Origin: Betaproteobacteria bacterium RIFCSPLOWO2_12_FULL_68_20
Lineage (GTDB): Bacteria; Pseudomonadota; Gammaproteobacteria; Burkholderiales; SG8-39
NCBI GenBank assembly: GCA_001770655.1
Contig: MERQ01000061.1
Span: 46,546 to 110,545 of the forward strand
Reading direction: 5' to 3'
DNA length: 64,000 nt
In this document: positions 30,757-37,713 of the stretch, piece by piece
Layout of the letters: the number at the start of each line of letters is the position of its first letter
Position numbering within the stretch: the first letter of the stretch is position 1
The notes under the pieces: generated by a model
The model's database searches: none
What the model was told of the DNA's origin: nothing
What the model saw: the letters and a program-made list of their open reading frames with translations, nothing else
Translations under genes and position numbers: made by a program

Positions 30757-32183
30757 CGCATGATGAACACGGACTTCTCGCGCACCGTCTCGCCCGGCAC
30801 GCCGACGGCGCTCACTCTGAACTCGATCGGGTAGGTTCCCGGCCGGACATGCTCGCGCTCGACATGCACCCGGACCTTCAAGGGCACCATCCGCCCGGTC
30901 GCCCCCTCCACCTCGAAGCGCAGGTTGCCGTCGATATGGATATCCTCCAATCCCGAAACGCCGATTTCGTAGACGCGCGGCCGCTCAGTGGTGTTCATGA
31001 TCTGCAGGCGGTAGACGTTCTCGATCTGGTCGTCGCCCACCTCGCGCGCGATCGCCGCGCGGTCGCGGATCACGTCCACCTTGAGCGGCACGCGCAGCCA
31101 CAGGCTCGCCGCCGTCGCGACCACGATGGCGCCGAGGATCGCAGTGTAGACCAGCACGCGCGGGCGGAACGCGCGCGCGAACATCTGCGCGCGGGTGAGC
31201 CTGTTCTCGAGCGCATGCGCGGTGGAGTAGCGGATGAGCCCCTTCGGGTAGCCCACCTTCGCCATCACCTGGTCGCAGGCGTCGATGCAGGCGGCGCAGC
31301 CGATGCACTCGTACTGCAAGCCGTCGCGGATGTCGATCCCGGTCGGGCAGACCTGCACGCAGATGCCGCAGTCCACGCAGTCGCCCAGGCCGAGCGATCC
31401 TGCGTCCGCGTTCTTCGAGCGGCGGCCGCGGGGCTCGCCGCGCGCGCTGTCGTAGGTGATCATCAATGTGTCGCGGTCGAACATCGCGCTCTGGAAGCGC
31501 GCATAGGGACACATGTACACGCACACCTGCTCGCGCATGAAGCCCGCGTTGCCGTGGGTGGCGAAGCCGTAAAAGAGGATCCAGAACGTCTCCCACGGGC
31601 CGGTCGAAAGCGCGAGCACCTCGCCCCAAAGCTCGCGGATCGGCGTCACGTAGCCGACGAAGGTGAAGCCGGTCCACAGCGCGATCGCGATCCAGACCGC
31701 ATGTTTCGCCGTCTTGCGCAGGAGCCTGGCTTTCGTGACGGGCCCCTGGTCGAGCTTCATGCGCGCCGCGCGATCGCCCTCGATTCTGCGTTCGACCCAC
31801 AGGAAGATCTCCGTGTACACGGTCTGCGGGCAGGCGTAGCCGCACCACAGGCGCCCCGCCACCGCCGTGAACAGGAACAGCGCGAGCGCCGAAACGATCA
31901 GCAATACCGTCAGGTAAATGACGTCCTGCGGCCAGAACACCAGGCCGAGGATGTAGAACTTGCGGTGCACGATGTCGAACAGCACCGCCTGGCGTTCGCC
32001 CCACTCGAGCCAGGCGAGCCCGTAGAACACGAGCTGTGTCGCCCACACCAGCGCCCAGCGCCACGCGGCGAACCAGCCGTGCACCGCGCGCGGGTAAATC
32101 TTCTTCAGTACCTCGTAGAGCGGTTCTTCTGCGGGTGCGGCTGGCTTCGTTGCCGGGACGATTTTCAGGAGTGGCTGAGCCAT
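30753..32183 (-). CDS. ccoG: Cytochrome cbb3 oxidase accessory protein CcoG
   Basis: 476 residues. Five or six TM helices in the first half, the membrane motif WCGYACPQTVYTEIF, QVCVYMCPYARFQ, and two 4Fe-4S clusters (CVDCGICVQVCPTGID; CIGCAACIDACDQVM), then an Ig-like periplasmic domain (FixG_C). CcoG/RdxA reduces copper for CuB insertion into cbb3 oxidase. It lies 13 nt after ccoP. Confidence 0.95.
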   Translation of the reverse strand: MAQPLLKIVPATKPAAPAEEPLYEVLKKIYPRAVHGWFAAWRWALVWATQLVFYGLAWLEWGERQAVLFDIVHRKFYILGLVFWPQDVIYLTVLLIVSALALFLFTAVAGRLWCGYACPQTVYTEIFLWVERRIEGDRAARMKLDQGPVTKARLLRKTAKHAVWIAIALWTGFTFVGYVTPIRELWGEVLALSTGPWETFWILFYGFATHGNAGFMREQVCVYMCPYARFQSAMFDRDTLMITYDSARGEPRGRRSKNADAGSLGLGDCVDCGICVQVCPTGIDIRDGLQYECIGCAACIDACDQVMAKVGYPKGLIRYSTAHALENRLTRAQMFARAFRPRVLVYTAILGAIVVATAASLWLRVPLKVDVIRDRAAIAREVGDDQIENVYRLQIMNTTERPRVYEIGVSGLEDIHIDGNLRFEVEGATGRMVPLKVRVHVEREHVRPGTYPIEFRVSAVGVPGETVREKSVFIMR

Positions 32184-32196
32184 GCCTGCGGCGCGC

Positions 32197-33102
32197 CTAT
32201 CTGGGCGGCGCCGACAGCGAGTACACGTACGCCGTCAGCAATTGAATCTTCGCCTCGGAGAGCAGCTCCTTGTGCGCGGGCATCTGGTTGGTGCGCCCCT
32301 TCGTGATGGTTTCGACGATCGCCGCCTCGCCCGAGCCGTGCAGCCAGATCTTGTCGCTGAGGTCGGGCGCGCCGAGCGCGGGATTTCCCTTGGCCTCCGC
32401 ACCGTGGCAGGCGGCGCAGTTCTCGGCGAACAAGTCCTTGCCGCGGGCGACCCGGATCGAATCGGCCGCCGCGCCCGACAGCGACAGCACGTAGTGCGCG
32501 ACGTCCTTCGCGCCCTGCTCGCCCAGCACCGGCCCGAACGGCGGCATCACGCCGGTGCGGCCCTCGGCGATGGTGGCCTTGATCGCGGCCGGCTCGCCGC
32601 CCCACAGCCAGTCGCGGTCGGTGAGATTGGGAAAGCCGCGCGAGCCGCCGCCGTCGGAGGCGTGGCATCCGGCGCAGGTGTTGAGGAACAGCTTCTGCCC
32701 GATCGCCAGCGCCTCGCGAGACTTCGCCAGCTCGGCCACGTCCTGCCTGGCGAACTTCTCGTAGATCGGGCCGAAGCGCTTGTCGGCGCGCGCGGTCTCT
32801 TCTTCGAGCTGCTTCACCTGGCTCCATTGCCAGAGGCCCTGATAGCTGCCGAGCCCGGGGTACAGCGCCAGATAGGCGAGCGAGAACGCGATCGTGATGT
32901 AGAACAGCCACATCCACCAGCGCGGCAGCGGGTTGTTGTATTCGCCGAGGTCCTCGTCCCAGGTGTGCCCCGTGGTCTCGATGGAGCCCGTGGAGACGCG
33001 CCGCGCGCTCTGCAGCTTGAGGAACACCGCGCAGGCCACGATCGACACCACCGAGACCACCGCGATGTAGAGGTCCCAGAAGCCGGAGCTGAACTCGCTC
33101 AT
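32197..33102 (-). CDS. ccoP: Cytochrome c oxidase cbb3-type subunit III
   Basis: 301 residues. Two TM helices near the N-terminus (about 9-29 and 63-83), GHTWDEDLGEYNNPLPRWW, and two heme c sites CAGCH and CAACH in tandem cytochrome domains, each with a distal Met (MPPFGP; MPAHKE). It accepts electrons for the oxidase. ATG 33102 overlaps the ccoQ stop (ATGA); the track ORF is 25 residues too long. Confidence 0.96.
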   Translation of the reverse strand: MSEFSSGFWDLYIAVVSVVSIVACAVFLKLQSARRVSTGSIETTGHTWDEDLGEYNNPLPRWWMWLFYITIAFSLAYLALYPGLGSYQGLWQWSQVKQLEEETARADKRFGPIYEKFARQDVAELAKSREALAIGQKLFLNTCAGCHASDGGGSRGFPNLTDRDWLWGGEPAAIKATIAEGRTGVMPPFGPVLGEQGAKDVAHYVLSLSGAAADSIRVARGKDLFAENCAACHGAEAKGNPALGAPDLSDKIWLHGSGEAAIVETITKGRTNQMPAHKELLSEAKIQLLTAYVYSLSAPPR

Positions 33103-33242
33103 CGGTCGTCTCCATCGAACGGGAGCAGCGCATCGCGCTCGAAGCGGCGCTTGCGCGCCGGCGCGTAGGCCCACCACACGATGCCGAGGAACGCCGCGAA
33201 CGCGGCGAGCGTCACGGCGATGCGGATCAGGTCGAGGTCCAT
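33099..33242 (-). CDS. ccoQ: Cytochrome c oxidase cbb3-type subunit IV
   Basis: 47 residues, below the ORF-track cut-off. Reads MDLDLIRIAVTLAAFAAFLG, IVWWAYAPARKRRFERDA, then an acidic tail; a single TM helix followed by a basic stop-transfer segment is the CcoQ/FixQ pattern. ATG 33242 is 2 nt after ccoO and its TGA overlaps ccoP (ATGA). CcoQ stabilises the oxidase complex. Confidence 0.93.
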   Translation of the reverse strand: MDLDLIRIAVTLAAFAAFLGIVWWAYAPARKRRFERDALLPFDGDDR

Positions 33243-33244
33243 GC

Positions 33245-33862
33245 TCAGTTCGCTTTCTTCTTGATGGCGGTGCCGAGCACCTGCAGGTACGCGATCAGCG
33301 CGTCCATCTCGGTCGCGCCCTTGAGCTCCTCCTTCGCTGCGGCGATCTCCTTGTCGCCGTAGGGCACGCCCAGGAAGCGCAGCGCGCGCATCTTGGCCCC
33401 GATGTCCTCAGCGTTCGCGGCAGTCTTCGCCAGCCACGGGTATGCCGGCATGTTCGACTCGGGCACCACGTCGCGCGGATTGAGCAGGTGGATGCGGTGC
33501 CACTCGTCCGAGTAGCGCCCGCCGACGCGGTGCAGGTCCGGGCCGGTGCGCTTCGAGCCCCACTGGAACGGGCGGTCGTACACGAACTCGCCGGCGACCG
33601 AGTAGTGGCCGTAGCGCTCGACCTCGGCGCGGAACGGCCGCACCATCTGCGAGTGGCAGTTGTAGCAGCCTTCGCGGATGTAGACGTCGCGCCCGGTGAG
33701 CTGCACCGGCGTATAGGGCTTGAGGCCGGCCACCGGCTCGGTCAGCGACTTCTGGAAGTAGAGCGGCACGACCTCCACCAGCCCGCCGACCGCCACCACC
33801 AGGACGACGAGTACGATGAGGAGCGCCTGGTTGCGCTCGATCAGGTCGTGCGTCAGTTTCAT
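33245..33862 (-). CDS. ccoO: Cytochrome c oxidase cbb3-type subunit II
   Basis: 205 residues. One N-terminal TM helix, then [14 protein letters not shown] with the single heme c site, [18 protein letters not shown] and MPAYPWLA with the axial Met. The monoheme subunit passes electrons from CcoP to CcoN. Ten nt after ccoN, same operon. Confidence 0.96.
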   Translation of the reverse strand: MKLTHDLIERNQALLIVLVVLVVAVGGLVEVVPLYFQKSLTEPVAGLKPYTPVQLTGRDVYIREGCYNCHSQMVRPFRAEVERYGHYSVAGEFVYDRPFQWGSKRTGPDLHRVGGRYSDEWHRIHLLNPRDVVPESNMPAYPWLAKTAANAEDIGAKMRALRFLGVPYGDKEIAAAKEELKGATEMDALIAYLQVLGTAIKKKAN

Positions 33863-33872
33863 CGCGCGCTCC

Positions 33873-35306
33873 TCAGGCGTGCGCCAGCCTCGGCGCCGGG
33901 ATCAGGGCTTCCTCGGCACGCCCGGCGGCGACGGTCCTGGCGACGTTGTAGGCCATCACCAGCATGCCGCCGAGGTACAGCAGCCCGCCCAGGAGGCGGA
34001 TGACGTAGAAGGGATAGGTGGCCTTCACGCTCTCCACGAACGTATAAGTGAGCGACCCGTCCTCGCTGACCGCGCGCCACATCAGGCCCTGCATCACGCC
34101 CGCGATCCACATCGCGGCGATGTAGAGCACGATCCCGACCGTCGCGATCCAGAAATGCACGTTGATGAGGGGAACGCTGTGCATCTCGGCGCGGCCGAAC
34201 AGGCGCGGCAGCAGGTAGTACACCGAGCCCATCGAGACCAGGCCCACCCAGCCGAGCGCGCCGCTGTGCACGTGGCCGATGGTCCAGTCGGTGTAGTGCG
34301 AGAGCGCGTTCACCGTCTTGATCGACATCATCGGCCCTTCGAAGGTGGACATCCCGTAGAAGGACACCGAGACGATCAGGAACTTGAGGATCGGGTCCTC
34401 GCGCAGCTTGTGCCAGGCGCCCGAGAGCGTCATGATGCCGTTGATCATCCCGCCCCACGAGGGCGCGAGCAGGATGAGCGAGAACACCATGCCGAGCGAC
34501 TGCGTCCAGTCGGGCAGCGCGGTGTAGTGCAGGTGGTGCGGGCCCGCCCACATGTAGGTGAAGATGAGCGCCCAGAAATGCACCACCGACAGGCGATACG
34601 AGTAGATCGGCCGCCCCGCCTGCTTCGGGATGAAGTAGTACATCATGCCGAGGAAGCCGGCGGTGAGGAAAAATCCCACCGCGTTGTGGCCGTACCACCA
34701 CTGCACCATCGCGTCCTGCACGCCGGCGTACGCCGAGTAGGACTTCCAGAACGTGGCGGGCACCGCGGCGCTGTTCACGATGTGCAGCAGCGCCACCGTC
34801 AGGATGAAGGCGCCGAAGAACCAGTTGGCGACGTAGATGTGCTCGACCTTGCGCTTCCAGATGGTGCCGAAGAACACCACCGCGTAGGCGATCCAGACGA
34901 GCGCGATGAGGATATCGATCGGCCATTCGAGCTCGGCGTATTCCTTGGAGGTGGTGATGCCCAGGGGCAGCGTGAGCGCCGCAGCCACGATCACCGCCTG
35001 CCAGCCCCAGAAGGTGAAGGCGGCGAGCCAATCGGAAAAAATCCGCGCGTGGCAGGTGCGCTGCACCACGTAGTACGAGGCGGCGAAAAGCGCGCTGCCG
35101 CCGAAGGCGAAAATCACCGCGTTGGTGTGCAGCGGGCGCAGCCTGCCGTAGCTGAGCCAGGGGATGCCGAAATCGAGCTCCGGCCAGATGAGCTGCGCGG
35201 CGATGACCACGCCGACCAGCATCCCGACCACTCCCCAGACCACGGTCATGATCGTGAACTGGCGGACGACCTTGTAGTTGTAAGTGGATTCGGTGCCTGT
35301 CTGCAT
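33873..35306 (-). CDS. ccoN: Cytochrome c oxidase cbb3-type subunit I
   Basis: 477 residues, 12 TM helices. The heme-copper core holds low- and high-spin heme and CuB ([46 protein letters not shown]). It reduces oxygen to water with high affinity and pumps protons. First gene of an 11-gene leftward chain reaching 26266. An FNR-type box lies 69 nt upstream, which is the known control of cco operons. Confidence 0.97.
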   Translation of the reverse strand: MQTGTESTYNYKVVRQFTIMTVVWGVVGMLVGVVIAAQLIWPELDFGIPWLSYGRLRPLHTNAVIFAFGGSALFAASYYVVQRTCHARIFSDWLAAFTFWGWQAVIVAAALTLPLGITTSKEYAELEWPIDILIALVWIAYAVVFFGTIWKRKVEHIYVANWFFGAFILTVALLHIVNSAAVPATFWKSYSAYAGVQDAMVQWWYGHNAVGFFLTAGFLGMMYYFIPKQAGRPIYSYRLSVVHFWALIFTYMWAGPHHLHYTALPDWTQSLGMVFSLILLAPSWGGMINGIMTLSGAWHKLREDPILKFLIVSVSFYGMSTFEGPMMSIKTVNALSHYTDWTIGHVHSGALGWVGLVSMGSVYYLLPRLFGRAEMHSVPLINVHFWIATVGIVLYIAAMWIAGVMQGLMWRAVSEDGSLTYTFVESVKATYPFYVIRLLGGLLYLGGMLVMAYNVARTVAAGRAEEALIPAPRLAHA

Positions 35307-35374
35307 GGAGCGCGATCCCGGGGGCGCATGAGCGCGCGTACCGGCGAACCTTATGCGCGCGCGCGCCGGGCGCT

Positions 35375-35388
35375 TTGATTTAGGTCAA
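35375..35388 (-). promoter_or_regulatory. FNR/ANR box of the ccoN operon
   Basis: TTGAT-TTAG-GTCAA, 9 of 10 consensus. TAAGGT (21 nt away) or CATAAG (19 nt) on the minus strand can serve as -10, giving a leader of about 30 nt to the ccoN ATG. FNR/ANR control of ccoNOQP is well established in proteobacteria. Confidence 0.88.
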
Positions 35389-35500
35389 ATGCGCCGTGCC
35401 GAGATTGCCGGCGACATGCGCCCGCGCCGTGGCGGGGCCGATCGGGTGGCGCCTGGCGACGAGCTGCTCGAATTGGTCGCGGAGCGGCTCGCCTAGGATC

Positions 35501-36118
35501 TCAGGTCGCCGCGGGTTTTCGCGCCACGAGGTCGATCAGGGCGGAGCGGCCGCGGTGTTGCGTACCCTCCGCGAGAACGCGCTCGTGCTCGCGCAGCTCC
35601 AGGATCTCGAGCGAGGCGAACGCGGAGCGCAACAGCTCCGGCGTGTACATGTTTTCCGCGTGCGGCGGGCCGCCGGTCCGGTACTCGATCTGCTTCGGCG
35701 TGTAGCCCTGCAGCAGGAGCAGACCCTTCGGCTTCAGCGCCCGCGCGATGCGCTCGAACATGAAGCTGCGCATCGGTGGATCGGCGAACTGCACGAAGAT
35801 CGCCGCGACCACGTCGAAGGCCTCGGACGGCCAATTCCAGCCGTATACGTCCGCCACCTCGAAGGCGACTGTGACGCCACGCTCGGCCGCAAGGCGCTTT
35901 GCCTTCTCCGCGGCGACCGGCGAGATGTCGAAGGCAACGACCTCCAGCCCGCAGCCGGCGAGCCATACGCTGTTGCGGCCTTCTCCGTCGGACACGCAGA
36001 GCGCGCGCTGCCCGCGCCGAAGCAGCTCCGCCTTCGAGACGAGGAACTCGTTCGGAGCGGTGCCGAAGATATAGTCCGCTACCGAGAACCGCTGGTTCCA
36101 GCGCGCAGCCTCGCTCAG
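35501..36118 (-). CDS. SAM-dependent methyltransferase (TehB-like), CTG start
   Basis: 205 residues. RWNQRFSVADYIFGTAPNEFL at the N-terminus and LCVSDGEGRNSVWLAGCG, AFDISPVAAEKAKRLAAERG form the class I SAM fold of TehB/Tellurite-resistance-like and thiopurine-type enzymes; substrate unknown. The frame is open through the end of the upstream dehydrogenase gene but has no ATG, GTG or TTG near the homologous start. A GGGAGG site lies 5 nt before CTG 36118, which therefore is the probable initiator. It may be translationally linked to the adh gene 32 nt upstream. Confidence 0.82.
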   Translation of the reverse strand: MSEAARWNQRFSVADYIFGTAPNEFLVSKAELLRRGQRALCVSDGEGRNSVWLAGCGLEVVAFDISPVAAEKAKRLAAERGVTVAFEVADVYGWNWPSEAFDVVAAIFVQFADPPMRSFMFERIARALKPKGLLLLQGYTPKQIEYRTGGPPHAENMYTPELLRSAFASLEILELREHERVLAEGTQHRGRSALIDLVARKPAAT

Positions 36119-36150
36119 ATCAGCCTCCCGCTTGCCTCGACCCCATCCGA

Positions 36151-37152
36151 TTAAGGCAGCAGCACCGCCGCGCCTTGCAGTTTTCCTTCGCGCAAGTCGG
36201 CGAGCGCCTCGTTCGCCTTCTCGAGCGGATAGGTCTTCACTTCGGTCGCGAGCGGCGTCTTCGCAGCGAGGGCCATGAAGCGCTCCCCGTCCGCGCGCGT
36301 GAGGTTGGCGACGGACTGCACGCGCCGCTCGCCCCACAGGAGCGAATACGGAAACGACGGGATGTCGCTCATGTGGATCCCGCCGCAGATCACCCGCCCG
36401 CCTTTCTTCACCGCCTTGAGCGCAAGCGGCACGAGCGCGCCCACGGCAGCGAAGATGATCGCGGCGTCGAGCGGTTCGGGCGGCGCCTCGTCGGATCCGC
36501 CCGCCCAGGCGGCCCCGAGCCGGCGCGCGAACGCGATCCCAGCCGCGTCGCCCGGTCGAACGAAGGCGAACACCTGTCGTCCCTCGGCGCGCGCAATCTG
36601 GCTCAGCACGTGCGCCGCCGCGCCGAACCCGTAAAGTCCCAGCTTGCGCGCGTCACCCGCCATCGAGTACGAGCGGTAACCAATCAACCCGGCACAGAGA
36701 AGCGGCGCCGCCGCGACGTCGCCGTAGCGCTCGGGAATCGGCAGGCAGTAGCGCTCGTCGGCGAGCGCGTAGCCCGCGTAGCCGCCGTCGAGGTGGTAGC
36801 CGGTGAAGCGCGCGCGCTCGCAAAGGTTCTCGCGCCCGCCCGCGCAGAACTCGCACTCGCCGCAAGTCCAGCCCAGCCAGGGGATGCCGACCCTCGTGCC
36901 GGCGGAATACCGCTTCGCGCGGATTCCGGTGGATACGACCTCTCCCACGATCTCGTGACCGGGTACCAGCGGCAGCTTCGGATGCGGGAGCTCGCCGTCC
37001 GCAACGTGCAGGTCGGTGCGGCACACGCCGCAGGCGCGCACCTTGACCAGGATCTGCCCGGCACCCGGCTCCGGAACAGGGAGTCGATCCAGAGAAAGTG
37101 CGGCGCGAGGCGCGTGCAGGCGCATCGCCTGGAAAAGCTGGGCAGCCCCCAT
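36151..37152 (-). CDS. Zinc-dependent alcohol dehydrogenase
   Basis: 333 residues of the MDR superfamily. Catalytic zinc ligands in ACGVCRTDLH and GHEIVGEV; structural zinc Cys cluster CGECEFCAGGRENLCERARF; NAD site LGLYGFGAAAHVLSQIAR, where the usual GxGxxG is altered (GFGAAAH). A Zn-ADH of this type is part of the B. cenocepacia low-oxygen locus. It oxidises or makes alcohols with NAD(P). Located 36 nt after hsp20 in the same direction, so probably cotranscribed from the box at 37668. Confidence 0.93.
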   Translation of the reverse strand: MGAAQLFQAMRLHAPRAALSLDRLPVPEPGAGQILVKVRACGVCRTDLHVADGELPHPKLPLVPGHEIVGEVVSTGIRAKRYSAGTRVGIPWLGWTCGECEFCAGGRENLCERARFTGYHLDGGYAGYALADERYCLPIPERYGDVAAAPLLCAGLIGYRSYSMAGDARKLGLYGFGAAAHVLSQIARAEGRQVFAFVRPGDAAGIAFARRLGAAWAGGSDEAPPEPLDAAIIFAAVGALVPLALKAVKKGGRVICGGIHMSDIPSFPYSLLWGERRVQSVANLTRADGERFMALAAKTPLATEVKTYPLEKANEALADLREGKLQGAAVLLP

Positions 37153-37188
37153 CCTGCTTTACCGGCAGGCCGCAGTGGAAGCAGGCGC

Positions 37189-37611
37189 TCAGGAGATCGC
37201 GATGCGCTTGGTCGCCGCGCCCGCCTTCTTGGGCAGCGTGAGGTTGAGCACGCCGTCCTTGTAGTCGGCCTTGGCGCCCTGCGCGTCCACGTCGCTCGGC
37301 AGGCTGAAGCTGCGGCTCACCATGCCGTAGCTGCGCTCGCTGTAGATCACCTTCTCGCCCTTCTTCTCTTCCTTCTCCCGCTTCACCTCGCCTCGGATCG
37401 ACACCTGGTCGCCGTCCACGTCGATCTGGAGGTCTTCCTTCTTCACGCCCGGGATCTCCGCGTGGATCGTGTACGCCTTTTCGTCCTCCTTGACGTCGAC
37501 CTTGAGCTTCAGCTCGGTCTCGGCAGGGAAGGCGAGCGGCTTGACGAAGAAGCCCTTGGCGAGCTCGCCGAACAGGTCGTCGAACGGGGTGTAGCGCGTG
37601 ATGTTGGCCAT
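37189..37611 (-). CDS. Hsp20/alpha-crystallin small heat-shock protein
   Basis: 140 residues. Alpha-crystallin domain from about residue 38 (KLKVDVKEDEKAYTIHAEIPG, EDLQIDVDGDQVSIRGEV, YSERSYGMVSRSFSLP) to the C-terminal VLNLTLPKK; a C-terminal IxI-like segment (RIAIS) is present. It is an ATP-independent holdase. AAGGAG precedes ATG 37611. The FNR-type box at 37668 with TAGCAT -10 gives a normal 23-nt leader. Confidence 0.95.
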   Translation of the reverse strand: MANITRYTPFDDLFGELAKGFFVKPLAFPAETELKLKVDVKEDEKAYTIHAEIPGVKKEDLQIDVDGDQVSIRGEVKREKEEKKGEKVIYSERSYGMVSRSFSLPSDVDAQGAKADYKDGVLNLTLPKKAGAATKRIAIS

Positions 37612-37667
37612 GTGAATCTCCTTTTCGCGATGACCCGAAGATGCTAGGACGCCGGATCGAATGCGTC

Positions 37668-37681
37668 TTGACGTGGGTCAA
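37668..37681. promoter_or_regulatory. FNR/ANR-type box shared by hsp20 and the acyl-CoA synthetase gene
   Basis: TTGAC-GTGG-GTCAA. Minus strand: TAGCAT (37641-37646) 21 nt away, leading to hsp20. Plus strand: TAGACT (37702-37707) 20 nt away, leading to GTG 37714. Both sides show class II spacing, so one dimer could serve two divergent promoters. Confidence 0.78.
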
Positions 37682-37713
37682 ACGGCTGCGCGCGACTTGG
37701 CTAGACTTTCGCG

